Assembly (NCBI RefSeq): GCF_037975245.1
Contig: NC_092583.1
Coordinates: forward strand, 1,507,264-1,571,263
From: Apostichopus japonicus
Taxonomy: Eukaryota > Echinodermata > Holothuroidea > Aspidochirotida > Stichopodidae
Reading direction: 5' to 3'
Length of the DNA: 64,000 bases
Shown here: positions 27,032 to 41,700 of the stretch, one piece after another
Position numbering within the stretch: the stretch's first letter is position 1
How the letters are laid out: every line of letters begins with the position of its first letter
Notes under the pieces: model-generated
Seen by the model: the letters and a program-made list of their open reading frames with translations, nothing else
Told to the model about the DNA's origin: nothing
Database searches by the model: none
Position numbers and translations under genes: made by a program

Positions 27032-27250
27032 TGCCTATATCTGTCTGTATCATGTCAGTTCGTAGGTTTATTGTCGTGCCATATCGTTAAATATCAAGTT
27101 CAGCCGCATATGCTCTGTCTTATGCTTTTTCTTCATCGCTCACTACCAAGTGTGAGGGGAACGATATTAACCATAAGCACTTTACTTGTCTCTACCGTTA
27201 CATTGCTTTATATGTACGGCAATATCCTGGCCCAACTACTTTCAGGGCAT

Positions 27251-27281
<31 letters not shown>

Positions 27282-29185
27282 GTTGATATCGCGCAAATAA
27301 GCTGTTTGTATACAGCTTGGCTCGCCGTATTGATAGTTATTTACGACTGATTAATATAAGGATCTACAACATTTTGCTCATTCCCATCCTCGTATAAGCG
27401 ATGCATCGTAGTGTGGGTGATACTTGTGAAGTTATTCTACTGGCCTAGCCTTCTCGTCTTCTCTGTCCACCACAAGCACTTCTTCAAGATCTAGTCTTTG
27501 ACAGATAACCCAAGATACTAATGTAGTAGACTGTAATCAAAGATTCTTTTCCTTTTTATCATGCAAATTAAAAACAAAGTGGCTCTTGTTACAACTAGTC
27601 GTAAGAATAATTCCCGACTACGCATGCGCGGTTGCTATTTTCATGACCAGGAGTACTATTTTTACGACGAGGAGAAACAATAATTTCCGGTTAGGGTTAG
27701 GGTAAGGGTTAGGATTGAGGTTTAGGGTTATGTTTAGGGTTAGGGTTACCCCTAATACATGCGCAGTTGCTTTATTTACTTTACTGCGCTTGAATTTGCC
27801 TTTGTCGTAAGAATAGTTTATAAATAATTGTTACGACTCGTTGTAAGAATAGCCACGGCCAATTAAAAAATCAAAATAAGTTTACACCGGCATGCGTACA
27901 GCTGGTCATTATGATTAAACAATTATGTGTTTCTTTGCTGTGCTTCCTATTCTCTATATTTCATATAAAAGCAGGGAGTCATTATGAATAAGGCCCTTCA
28001 TTTCTATATAGGGTCTTGCGTTATGCAGACCTTTTTGTTGCCTCCATTTTATTTGATGGCCGGACCAAGCCTTGCCTCTTACCTTAACAAAATAAAGAAG
28101 TCTGTGAAGAAAAACTGCATATTGAGAGGTGTTTTCATTTTTTCTATGTATTTGTTCCAACCGTGGATTAAATTTAAAGCCATATACGGGGTTTACACTG
28201 ATGCAACGATATACGAACAAATTGTGAGCATGAAAGTTAAAAACACGTATTGCTATTTATGGACAGTTGCGTGAAGTTGAAGTGGGGGGTGGGGGGGGGG
28301 GGCACTTGAGTACCAGGAGTGAGTACACATTATTTTTGGTCATCTGAATCAGGTAACAGTCACATAATAGGTCAAAAGTACCCTAAAAGTGACTTGTAGA
28401 CCCGTGATTTTATATTCAAGATAATATCAGTCAAGTGTGGTTCCTTAAAAACATCCTAAACTTAAATAAGCATCAGTCAACTGGATGGTACCAGGAGAGG
28501 GAGGGGGGGGGAGCAAATTCTGACGTATGTCATTTCGAATGTGAAATGTAGGGTTGACAGAAAACCCACTTCATGTTCTTTCTGAAATACAACATGATCT
28601 TTAAACACATAAAAAGTTTCCAATATCACCACAAAACAAAAAAAGAAATCGTTTCCAAAGGAGAAACAAACGAACCAAACAAAAAGAATTTTAAATGAAA
28701 CCGGAAGATCCTAAAAAAAAATTATAGTCCCCTGCGAATGAACGGGTTGTCTAGGAGTTCACAGTCATTGCCTGCAGATGATACAAAACAAAACATTCTG
28801 AAAGATAATATGGTTGTTCACAGTTTCAAACGTAATACTCTGTAACGTAAAGTTTGGAAGGAAATACATATGAAAGGAATTGATAATAATCATAATCAAT
28901 CATAATAATAATAATAATATGAAAGGAATTGATAACAATCATAATCAATAATAATAATAATAATAATCATAATAGAAAATCAGTTTCAATTTTGTAACCC
29001 CATATGTCTGCTGACTAAATCAATGGTCCAACCTGACGGCCACCACGCACAATAGTTTTTTAAATTAACCACGTCATTAAATCGACATATTGCTTGGGTC
29101 TTTTATATTCGCCATCATTTTCTTCACTGATTCTTTATAAATATTCCTTTACTCATACGGCCTACATGCACCAAGTGCTTGAAAA
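27032..29185. other. Intergenic, no gene recognised
   Basis: Contains a TTAGGG-like block at 27691-27749 and (AAT)n runs near 28900-28970. The open frame at 27984-28274 has no recognisable domain. If the ADAMTS gene A terminal exon splices onward, a further short exon would be in here; I could not identify one. Confidence 0.4.
27691..27749 (+). repeat. Interstitial telomere-like repeat (TTAGGG)n, degenerate
   Basis: About nine TTAGGG or near-TTAGGG units. Flanking sequence has related GCATGCGC-GTTGC segments on both sides (near 27622 and 27757, the second as ACATGCGCAGTTGC), so it may sit inside a small mobile element. Confidence 0.75.
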
Positions 29186-32100
29186 CTAGATGAACTTACC
29201 GAGTAGACATCTTAAGGAGATGCACACTTGTTTCCTGTGGGGCATTTTGAGCCGTTCACACTCAATGTCATCAGCAACCAAGTTCCCAATACGACATTCT
29301 ACCAACCGTCGCTGCATCCCCTTTCCACATTTCGTTGAGCACTTCAAGTAAAGTATAACAAGTGGAAAACGTTTTTTAGTTTTGAGTACACCACAAATGT
29401 GCGATGCCCAAGAATCAACTGCTAATTGATCCAAAAATACAACAGCGCAACGTGCAGAACCTCTTTTTGAACGCCATTAGATGTTACATCTAGTCGTTAC
29501 ATCTAGATGCTTCTTTAAGAAGTGGATCATGGCTTGTCTGAATAAGTTGTAGGCACTGCTTTAGCGTAAGTACACCTTGTTTGTGACGTTGCACCTCTTG
29601 GTCACCCAATCACAGGTAAATAACAACATGGATGGATTTTGCATAGCATTTTTGTAGTTACAAAAGATTGTGAAAACCTCGAAAACATATAGCGGAACTA
29701 GAGCGACCTAATTTGAATATACACAGATGGGCGAATGTGTTATTGCCATTACATGGTAATATTATCCGTGAAGTACCCAGTAAATTTTGCACTGAATTGT
29801 TGAGAATAAGTACTTGAGAGAATCTGAAAGAAAGTGAAACTACTTGAAGATTAAACACGACCAATAAAATATCGCCTGAGAAATAACATTTCACTTCTAA
29901 ACTGTTTGGAGTAACCTCAGATGCTTTTTTATATCTAATTCAATCCATATGTTCCACTTAAGTAACTGGTAAACCTTTGAAAGTTGCATTTAATGCGCAA
30001 ATATGTACCTACCTTTTCCACAATGCATGCCAATATAGTCTAAAGGTTTGATTTTCAAAATCATGAAATTTCATGATCAATATATTTACGCAGAGTTCTA
30101 TAGCCTATGAATTTCTTAAAATATGTGGTAAGCCGCCCTTTAAGAAAAACGTCATGAAGCTACTCTTAAAACTTGTTCTTACTTCCCCAAAGGACGAAGC
30201 AATGATCCATCTTGGTTGCAGATTGCAGTCTCCATTAGCACAAGCACGAGTATTCTCGGGCTTAGGTAGAGGACAATTGTTATCTGCTACCGGACCAATA
30301 TCATTCATGCAAGCAACTGATCTTGTTTGTATTCCAGGCCCACAGGTCACTAGACAATTAGGGCCGTAAGGTTCAACAATCCAGTTACAACTTAGTTAAC
30401 TTCAGTGTACAGATATTGCAACAAGTAGACCATACTTGTAACTGTTTATAAAGTTATAGGAATACTACAATTTGGTATAACATCCACTTTCGAGCAGGGA
30501 TACGCTTATAACATCAAACAATGACTGTTGAAAGTACACATATCGATCACTGATCACGATTTTCGAACATTTTAGTGAAAGGTGTCCAACCCCCCCCCCC
30601 CCCCAAAAAAAAATGAAAATATCAATGCTTACATCGCCAAATGGACCAGCGAACCACTGTGGTGAGTTACAAGGCCCCGGGTTACAGATCCGAGTATCGG
30701 CAGGCATTGGAGTAGGACAATTACTATTTGCAACAGTTATGCCAAGACCGTTGAAACACGTAACTGATCTTGTCTGGATTCCACTTCCACAGGTAATAGA
30801 ACAAGTTCCAAAAGCCCCGGTTATCCAATTACAACTGCCAACGTTACAAAGCTGCGTTGCCGGAGGTCGGGTTACAGGGTTACACATTGTATCGGCAACG
30901 GGAACATTATTCAGTACGCAACTGACTGTTCTTGTTTGCATGCCTTGTCCACAGTTAGCATTACACTAAGAGGAAGAAGATGAAAGAAAGGTTTAAAATT
31001 GCGGGTCGGGGTGAGGTGAAACATAATAAATCACTCACTACCTCGTTGTTTATCCTGCACGTTACTGATCGGGTTTGTACACCATTTCCACAAGGAGTGT
31101 TGCACTGGCAATGAAATATATATGTATAACCTAGTTAACTTCAGTGTACAGATATTGCAACAAGTAGACCATACTTGTAACTGTTTTTAAAGGTTATAGG
31201 AAAACTACAATTTGGTATAACATCCACTTTCGAGCCGGGATACGCTTATAACATCAAACAATGACTGTTGAAAGTACACATATCGATCACTGATCACGAT
31301 TTTCGAACCTTTCAGTGAAAGGTGTGCAAACCAAAAATAAATTGAAAATATCAATGCTTACATCGTCAAATGGACCAGCGAACCACTGTGGTGAGTTACA
31401 AGGCCCCGGGTTACAGATACGAGTAACGGCAGGCATTGGAGTAGGACAATTACTATTTGCAACAGTTATGCCAAGACCGTTCAAACACGTAACTGATCTT
31501 GTCTGGATTCCACTTCCACAGGTAACAGAACAAGTTCCAAAAGCCCCAGTCATCCAATTACAACTGCCAACGTTGCAAAGCTGCGTTGCCGGAGGTCGGG
31601 TTACAGGGTTACACATTGTATCGGCAACGGGAACATTATTCAGTACGCAACTGACTGTTCTTGTTTGCATGCCTTGTCCACAGTTTGCATTACACTAAGA
31701 GGTAGAAGATGAAAGAAAGGTTTAAAAAAAATTGCGGTATCGGGGTGAGGTGAAACATAATAAATCACTCACTACATCGTTGTTTATCCTGCACGTGACT
31801 GGTCGGGTGTGTACACCATTTCCACAAGGAGTGTTGCACTGGTAATGAAATATATATATAGCTTAGTTAACTTCAGTGTACAGATATTGCAACAAGTAGG
31901 CCATACTTGTAACTGTTTTTAAAGGTCATAGGAAAACTACAATTTGGTATTACACCCACTCTCAAGCAGGGATGCGCTTATAAAATCAAACAATGACTGT
32001 TGAAAGTACACATATCGATCACTGATCACGATTTTCGAACCTTTCAGTGAAAGGTGTGCAAACCAAAAATTAATTGAAAATATCAATGCTTACATCGCCA

Positions 32101-32770
32101 AATGGACCAGCGAACCACTGTGGAGAGTTACAAGGCCCCGGGATACAGATCCGAGTAACGGCAGGCATTGGAGTAGGACAATTACTATTTGCAACAGCTA
32201 TGCCAAGACCATTAATACACGTAACTGATCTTGTCTGGATTCCACTTCCACAGGTAACAGAACAAGTTCCAAAAGCCCCAGTTATCCAATTACAACTGCC
32301 AACGTTACAAAGCATCGTTGCCGGAGGTCGGGTTACAGGGTTACACAATGTATCGGCAACGGGAACATTATTCAGTTCGCAATCGACTGTTCTTGTTTGG
32401 ATGCCTTGTCCACAGTTAGCATTACACTGGAAGAAGATGAAAGAAAGGTTTAAAATAAAAGGTTAATATATCTAATAGCCAATAGGAACAAAGGAACGTA
32501 GAACTACGGTTTCGTTCAGTAAATCTCTAGAATTCTTATTTATAATGGGAAGTAACGGTAAATACCTGTCCGAGGTCACCAGTAACCCATTGTGCGCACA
32601 CCCCCACTAGACAAGGTCTCGTGGTGTCTGGTTTGGGACCAACAGCACCCTCACAGACAGTATCTGCTACGGTTACCTGTACACCATTTTCTTGTTCAAT
32701 GCAGGTCACCACCCTAGTTTCGATTCCGTCACAAGTAGCTGAACAAGCACTCCAAGGGCTCTCATTCCAA
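29186..32770 (-). CDS. Gene A C-terminal TSP1 array (exons 18 to end)
   Basis: Exon 18 (32770-32566) is a TSP1 with SPWSACSATCDGIETRVVTC. Three 333-nt exons follow (32426-32094, 31694-31362, 30965-30633). Each starts CNANCGQG.QTRTV, contains CNW.TGAFGTCS.TCGSGIQT and ends QWFAGPF, so each codes one full TSP1 plus flanking halves that complete repeats across junctions. Between them are two 66-nt exons (31838-31773, 31104-31039) reading CNTPCGNGV.TR, with acceptor cag and donor gtgagt. The last exon (29341-29186) has [20 protein letters not shown] and either stops after LLGKFI or splices at gtaagt. All exons downstream of exon 18 are phase 0 on both sides, so repeat number can change without frameshift. 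Confidence 0.75.
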
Positions 32771-35700
32771 CTGCGAAATAAGCAAGGAAATCGCGAATTT
32801 GAACTGCTTATAAGGGTTTAAATTGATATGATACATGTAATGTATAATCAGTGGAAGAGCAGTGGTAACTAGAATTCCTCAAACATAAAATATGCACAAT
32901 ATCTTTCCATATCTGAAGACTTGGTAAACTGATATCTATAAGATGTCCACAGCCGTCGTCCCTAACCAGCTAAGGCACAAGTGAGAACAAATGCGTAACA
33001 TATAATTGATTTAAGTTCATTCCTCCCTTACCCCTTCTCTTGCGAATACTCACTCCGATCTACCTAGCTTATTACAATCGGTTTTACTACGCCCCAGGTG
33101 ACCATTTCTGGTTAGCATACGCGCAAGTTAACCTTCAGTTACCCTTATCTTGATATTTCACCTTATGGAACATAAGAAGTTTACGGAACTGATGCGAGCA
33201 TCACGAGTGATTGCTAACTGTAGCGTCATGTAATAATAATAATAATAATAATAATAACAGAGATTTATAATGCGCACATATCCACCCTACAGGGTGCTCA
33301 AGGCGCAACATGGAAAAAAGTCAAAAAGAACTACTGGAAAGCTTCACGCATAAGGTGAGTTTTAAGGTGTTTCTTGAAAGCTGCAATACTGGTGCATGAC
33401 TTCAGTTCATATGGTAAAGTGTTCCAAAGGCGTGGGGCGGCAACCCTGAAAGACCTGTCACCCCACAAATGTTTAGACCTGTGTTCCTGGAGGTTAAGCG
33501 TGCTGCTTGAACGAAGATTCCGTGATGGAGAGTACAATTGGAGTAATTCTGAAACATACATAGGAGCCATGTTATTAAGTGATTTAAAAGCAATGAGTAG
33601 AATTTTGTAGATAATCCTATAAGAAATAGGTAGCCAGTGTAGATCTCGTAGTATAGGTGTTATATAAGACGATTTTCTTGACAAAGTTACAACTCTAGCT
33701 GCAGTATTCTGAAGACGTTGAAGTCGGGAGAGCTGAGATTGTGGTAAACCAAAGAGTAAGGCATTTCCATTATCCAGACGAGAAGTGATAAATGAATGAA
33801 CGATTTGTTCAGCAGCAACACGATTTAAGTACTTTCGAATCCTACCAATGTTCCGAATGTGTAATGAGGATGAACGGATAACATTAGAGATATGTGGTTT
33901 CATCGTCATGAAAGAATCAAAGACCACTCCTAGACTTCTAGCTTGAGAAACAGGAACAATTTGTGAGTCCCCAATTCGTATAAAAGGGAGACTGATCTTT
34001 GATAGTAGTTGCCGAGATCCGAAAAGCACAAATTCAGTTTTATCATCATTCAGTTTAAGGAAGTTTTGCTGCATCCAACACCGAATTTCTTGTATACAAT
34101 TTTCCATAATTCTGAGTGATGAGTCAGCATCGTGTTGACAGGATTTGAATGAGAAGTAGATCTGAGTGTCATCAGCATAAACATGATACTGGAGATTATA
34201 CTTGAGGATAATATCTCGAACTGGATAAGTATAGATAGTGAAGAGTTGAGGACCCAAAACCGAGCCTTGTGGAACAGAGTAGTCGAGAACAACAGCATCG
34301 GAGATGGCATTACCGATGCAGATATGTTGTGGCCTCTGTGATAGATAAGACTTACACCAGTTGAGCACTGTATCTCGTAGGCCAAGATGATTCCGGAGTC
34401 TAGATATTAACACGTCATGATCGACAGTATCAAAAGCAGCACTCAAGTCGAGAAGAACAAGGGCAGTGATCATTCCATTGTCTAATGCAGTCAATATATC
34501 GTTGTTGACCCTAATAAGAGCGGTCTCAGTACCATGGTTTTGTTTGTACGCAGACTGGAAAACATCAGATAAATTGTTGTCAGAAATGTGATCATTTATC
34601 CTAGATGAAACAACACGTTCAATAGTTTTTCCAAGGAATTTCAGGTTAGAGACAGGGCGATAATTTTTCAAGATCTCCCTGTCCAAACCAGCCTTTTTCA
34701 AGAGTGGACGAATGTATGATTGGATTGAAGAAATCAGAATTTGAAAGCTGTTGCCAAACAATAGTAGTTACCCTGACCAAAAGAAATGAACGTTGACCAT
34801 CAGTGACACAATCTATTATCCGATGGAAGAATGATGGCTCTGGCGGCTGTTGCCAAACAAAAATAGCTACCGTGACTAACAGCCAGAAATGGTGACTCCG
34901 GTGATGTAAGAAATCATGCAATGATTGTGAATCTGGGAGATGTTGCTAGGCAATGCAGCTACCCGGCCCAAACTTCACGACTTTGTCCCCAGTGATGTCA
35001 CAACAAAAACTTCAAAACGGCAATAACCGTTACGTACGCTGTACGAACGTCCCGATATGTAGAAAACAGTGACGTCATTGCTTAATTGGTGTAACGATTA
35101 TGAATCTTATACCTGGTAGAATAAGGTCGTAATAGTATCCTTTTTAATTTCCTGTTCCCCCCCCCTTTTTTTGAGTGGTGATTTCGGTCAGTCAAACTGT
35201 GTTGTGTTCTACTTTGCCAGATAAACAGTAATAATTGCTAGAGCGAGTCTAACGTGAAATGCGTGCGGTAGTCAAAACACGTTGATGGTTGTGGTTTTGT
35301 GATAAATTCTCATTTAAATATCAGATAAAATGGACTACTCCGGAGGGTTAAATATGTAAATTGTAAATGATAGCAATTATATCCGAACACAACACGTGCT
35401 CACTTACAAGAATATTGCTGCTGTCTGAGTGTAGTATTCTACGTCGAGGTTAGATGTTGCAATAAACGACACCTCAATTGCCAGTCCTTCAGGTATTGGG
35501 CCTGGACTCCGGAACGTCTGTACGCCACTTACTTGATTATTTTCGCCAACCATTACAAAGTTGCCAAGGAATGCTCGGCTTGTGGTACCCAATGTATCGG
35601 TTCCTCCAAATAACAGTTGAGTACCGGTCGCAGTCCGGATTGCTATGATATTGTTTTGATATTAAAAGAGTTAACATGTAAATGAAATCAAAAGGAACCA

Positions 35701-38700
35701 AATCATTAACTAATCAGTAGTACCGGTTGTTAGTAAAAATATTACAACAGCTTTGGTTCATGATATATTTTGATTCAGTAACCACAACACAACACACCTA
35801 AAAGTCCCGGATAACGTAGCAATCAATAACAATAAAAACACTGATTATCTGATGACTGATAATCTTAAATAATGTTTCAATTCATATAAAATTCTCACAA
35901 ACACCTCAATGCTTTAATACTTACACACAGTGTTCCCTTGCGATGCGCCGTGGTTCGTGATAAGAATAGATGTTGCTCCGGCTGGAATATTCAGGTTAGA
36001 AACTGCAAGAAACGAAGAAATTGACCGCGGTTACACTACAAATTAACAATTGAAAGTTTTCTTTAAATTATCCAGTACCATTCTCCATGTAACTTTAATT
36101 GTAAGTATACTCCTCTCAGTTATCAATAACGTGTTACTGTCTTAGCACAATTCTTGAAGGTTTATGAAAGTAGTTGATTACGTGTCGTAATTTAATAGGG
36201 TCAATGTTGTGCGCTCCTCTTTCCATGATTCTTCCATTAAGCTTTAAAACTCTGCGTTAAAAGGAGCTTAGCATAATCGTTTTTGGATTAGAAAGGTCCA
36301 TGTTGTATGTTACCCTGAATATTGATTTGAAGGGACATATAACTCCTCTGTGCTCCTCATATTACGATTGTTGAAACTGGATGCAATTGAGAAACATTAC
36401 AGTTAATGTTTTTGTGATTGCATATCCACCTGTTAAAGGACCATCCCGCACTGTCAGTTGAAAACCATAATCTCTATCCCTATCTTGTCCAAATCAACAT
36501 GTGATGGATTAAATAGCATCTATGTTGGATGAATAAGTTCCCGCTACTTCCCTGGAATGGATCACAATAGAGGTGGTGTATGAATGCCATGACACAAAAT
36601 GCTCTTCAACAGCTTTACTTGCCTAATATAAACTTCTTGTTAATTTAACATCGAAAACTAATGCATCTGAAATGTTTGCTTAATGATAACGTTCTCAATT
36701 CAGAACTTCTTCCAAATCCAACTTTCTTTGGAGAAATATTATGTTACCCTGTAAATACATGAGACATTAATTATTTAGGAAAATCAAAAACTCTTTCAGC
36801 TGCACGAATGTTCGTGATGACATCATCACAGCTCTGCTGTTGTCAAACTACAACCAAATGTGTAAAATTCATATCTTCGCGATACAAAATGTTATGAGAA
36901 TATGGTTTTGACCGGAAGGTGTACACAATTTCCAGTTTTTTTATGTTATATATTAAAACTTTAGCTAACGGAATATCCCTTAATACTACCACTGTTTTGA
37001 ATGCCCCTTTACCGTTATACGCTACGTTTCACTGCCAAAACACACGTTACATCATACGTATCACCGGGCTACTTTAAACTCACCGCCAGTGCTTTGAGCA
37101 ACGTTCAATTCTGTTATAACACAGGATGTTCCATCTCCGTTACAAACTCGACAAGCATCAAACACTTGACCACTTTCATGCAATCCATCGCAACCGAATG
37201 TCTGCAGGCAGATAAAAGAGTGAATGGAAATAGCAAATCTGTCCTGATTATAATATCAAGTTCCAGTAATCTAGTTTGCATATTCGTCTACCCAAAAAAC
37301 TGTCAATGAAAAATAAAGGAGATGCCTTCAAAAAAGAATTAAAAAAATCACGCAGAGAAATAGAAATGATTACACCTCAGAATGTTAATAAGTGTTACTG
37401 TTTTGCCTTGTACAGATGTAAGGTACAACATTTCACCTACGAATGTTACAGTCTGCATTTCAACAAGAAAAACGTTGCTCGGATGTTACACATAAGAAAG
37501 AGAAACGGTGATCATGCGCTCGATCTCTACAAATGGTCCAAACATTTGGCAATGAAATTATGTCGTCAGGGTTAAGTGTGTATTCAGTGCATATTTGTGC
37601 AAACAAATAAGGAGGAGGGGGGCCTTCGGGGTAGATATTAGATTGCTGTTCTGTGTTTATGATGGAATGTATAATAAAGCTTTTTAATATTGGTAATTCA
37701 TAAACCTACCTCACAGGAACCTCCAACACAACGCAACAATTTATTGGTATCTTGTACATTATAGTCCCAACAAGACGTACCATCTTCATTAACCCCGGGA
37801 GGTCTCAGAGTGAAAAACTGCCCGTCGGAGCGAAGACAAGGATTGTTGCAATAGTCCATAACTGTCGGAAATATAATCAAAATAACCCACATTTACATAG
37901 GCAAAATGTAATAGAAATTTAAGTTGCGTTGATTAATGCTTTTATTTGCTATTGTCTTTTCAATATTAACTTATACCTCATATCATGTTTGTTAACAATG
38001 GTCGACAAGTCTGGTATTTTGTTTAAGTTCCTAAAATACAGGTTTGTCGCTGGGTGAAACTGAACAGCTGATGGCAAATGTTGACTGCGTCAGCAGTTAA
38101 TTGATTGTACCAACAAACTCATCATTGACGGATTTTCAACGATCTACCCCGGTACCATTCAGTAAATGACATAATGGTGTAACCATATTTATCTTTAAGC
38201 CGGTTTACTTGAAATTAGCCGCATATTTGACAAAAAGAAGGCGCTTCTCAGTACTCCCAATCACCAAACCTGATGTGGTTTATGACAAAATTCATTATGA
38301 GCAAGTTAAACGTCCGTTAGGTCTATTCAAAATTTCTTACAGGAAGCACTTACATGTAACTAATCCCATTGCAAAGAACTGTGTCCAATCATAGACCAAG
38401 TTATCATCAAAAAATGGGATTGAGGACGTGGCAGCACACTGTTCGTCTCGAAAATCATCAGGAGAATTTGAACAAGACTTTAGAGAACAAACATAGAAAA
38501 CATTTTTTCCATATTTTTCTGCCTTAAAATCATCTTTGCTCAAGACGTATACAATGATGGAACTGATTTGCGATAACATAAATTATATAAATCTTAAATA
38601 CTCCTTTGAACAAAATATAGTAAATGATGAAACGTTATTATCACAACAGGAGACATATCCCTTCTTCCAAGTCGTTTCAAATGAACATTCCCAGACAATA

Positions 38701-41700
38701 CATCAATCCGAACGTTTGATGTTCACGTGTTGCTGACTGTCAATTGACTTGTTGCAATTGGTTCTCTATTTGCCACAAGTAGGCAGTAAACACGAGGAAT
38801 ATATATGACTCTAATCTACAAAACTGAGTAATCGCTTACAACATGCAGTATAAAAACATAACATTAACGGGTGGGCACGAACGACAAATGTAGTACGTTA
38901 TTAGGAAACATTCCTCTTGTTGTAAATGTTAGCTTACCATTCCAGTAGAGCGAAAAACTTAACATGTCTTTTAACGCCCTATTCCGTCCAATTCACCTAT
39001 CTAAGTCCGAGCCCAGTCTCATTATGAAACCTTTGATGATATCAGTACAAAACTGATTACTCAAAGGCTCGAATCCATACCAGCTATCTAGTCGTCTTTG
39101 CACATTAAAATTGGAGTACAAGTTTTTGTTGGTTTTGACTTGAAAGGTTTCATTGTCTCCTGTTTGGTACGAAACATTTATTCATGCATATATGGATGGC
39201 CTCTCTATACTGACAAGTGGGCCTATTTGCTTGATGATTATATTGAAGTTAGCAGCAAAGAAACACATTCATCAGGACACTTGGAGTATGTGTGCATTCA
39301 CCCTGAACAAACACTGTAACACCGAAAATCATTCATTACATAATTTCACTTTTTGTCAAGGAACAGGTTAGCTTACAGCTAAATTACAAAGCCTGAACTC
39401 CACGCCTTCCCCAACACATGGAGCACCACCCCATATCGGGGCGGGGTTGTTGCAAACTCTTTGACGAATGGTCACTCCACCACTGCACGTTCTCGAGCAG
39501 GCTGTCTCTGTCCATGCAGACCAGCCACCGTTAACTGGAATCGGAACTGTATTCGCTAATACACAATCGCCAGCCAGGCATATCTAAAAGAACAAACGAA
39601 GGAACATTGTTCCACTTGGACTCAACATGGGCAGTAATCGAGTGGGTATAATCAATTTAAACGGTCACTAAGAAGTGATTGTAAACTTACCATGTTTGCA
39701 CCACATTGTGTGCCTTCGGCTATATTGAAAAACAAAGATGTGCACACATTTGGGTTTGAAGCAGGCCTGCATTTTAAATTTGAGCACTCCACCTATGGAA
39801 AGTGAGATAACATTTAGTGAAATTACCGTGTTGATGCCTTGCTTCGAATAAGCATACCAACTGTTTATGATATCATATCGTTTTAAGAATACATCCTTCC
39901 AACTAAAGCAATTAGATGCTTCCATTAACCAAACACATTCCAACCATTAGCTTCCAAACACTTGAAACAGATATGTTACCAAATAAAAAATATAAAAAAT
40001 CTGTGAGATTGGGTGCATGATTTAAGAAAAATAATGTCTATATAAAGTGCAGTAGGAAATGTTGTGAAACATTGGATTGATTTGAGAACGTGCCTTCAGC
40101 TTTTTATGGAGTGGTTGCAAATGCTTTACCTATCTAACTTTTGGCAGGACTTTACAGATCGAAGTACCTTGCCATAAAGTAGCTACATCCCAACTATCGA
40201 GATTGCAAAGGATCCAAAACACGGCGGCTCGAATCGTCGATAGGGCGAACAGGTTTACCCTATCACTCCTATACTGGAATAACTACACTGGTAACCAATA
40301 AGACTGCGTATTGACTATAAAATCCTCATTCTAGTTTTTCGTGCCATTAAAACTGGTACCCCAACCTACATTAATGTTCTCTTACATCAGCAAGCTAAAT
40401 GAAGACCAATTTGTTCGCATTATCAATTTCAACTACAGGTTCCAATGTCACGTACGAGATCTTTCGGTGACCGTAGCTTTCTAAATGCTGCACCACTTTA
40501 TGGAACTCCCTCCCTGTTAAAATCAGGTGTTTAGATTCTAATATTCAATTCAAGCGCTATCTTAAAACATTTCTTATCTCTCAACTCTATATTAGTTTTT
40601 GTACATTCAGCACCCGTAAAGCGCATTGAACAACTTTTGTTGGAGCCTGCGCTATATAAGACTAGTTATTGTTATTATAATTATTATTTTTTTCTACTAA
40701 TCCCCTTACATCTATCTCTTTGTGTTCACCTTGCTCATTAACCTGTCTGTTTTCTGTGCGAGTGTTTGTCCATTCTGTTACTGTTACTTGTCATTTAGCC
40801 TTTGAAGAAGATCCTGCTAGGATCGAAACGTCAGGCCAACCTACTTTTACACATTCTCCTACACACGCTCTCTAGTGGATAAGCACTTTGCTAACAGTTT
40901 TATTTTATTATTATTTTTATAAGGCAAATGATGTAGAAATATTTGGGTAACGTATTACATTATGGTTAATATCTCGCATGAGTAAGAACAATTTGGTACC
41001 GTTGTCGAGTCACCGATGTTAATCAGTGTATAATACTGCCTGTTATGATAATTGTTAATTGTGTTTATGTCATTAAGTTTACATTAGGTTCCTGCTGTAC
41101 ATAACATTTTATGGTAAAATGAACACATTACATTATATAACTAACAAAATAAATTGGGCAACTTGAAACCAAATAGTCGAAACCTTGACTAAAATATATA
41201 TTCATGATATATAAACAATATATCATTTTAATATGGTTTATTCAGGTACCGTCCCACACGGCACGGTGCCAGCGTCCATAAATGCACATTGCTGATTGAG
41301 TGAGTAGGTTTGTCCAGCTAGCTGGAGTGTTGGCAACGGATTAAAGCCGGTAGGAACATCGTCCATGCACGAGGATGGCGCGAAAGGCCGTTGCCACCTA
41401 TCAAAATGGAACGAGCACAAACTTATGAAAGTATATAACGTCACAAATGTGTAGTATGTTACCATATAGTCGCAAAAAATCGGGAAAGGTGGGGGGGGGG
41501 CGGGTGAGAGAAGGATGTGAGAGAAAAGGATGTGACAAAAATACAGTTAGATATCAAATATTTTGATTAGCAAGCACCACTTTGCGGTTTAACCTTCACT
41601 TTCTATATGACAAAATATGTAATTAGATAAAAGTTATACGTTATTTTAATGGACGAGAAGTATAGGTCATCTTATCTCCTCGGCAACTTTAAAATCGTAA

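Noticed and set aside
30073-32821. Plus-strand open frames across the TSP1 region
   Set aside because: They are antisense shadows of the minus-strand TSP1 exons.
37276-37575. 99-codon Lys-rich plus-strand frame in a gene A intron
   Set aside because: No domain or splice support; AT-rich chance frame.
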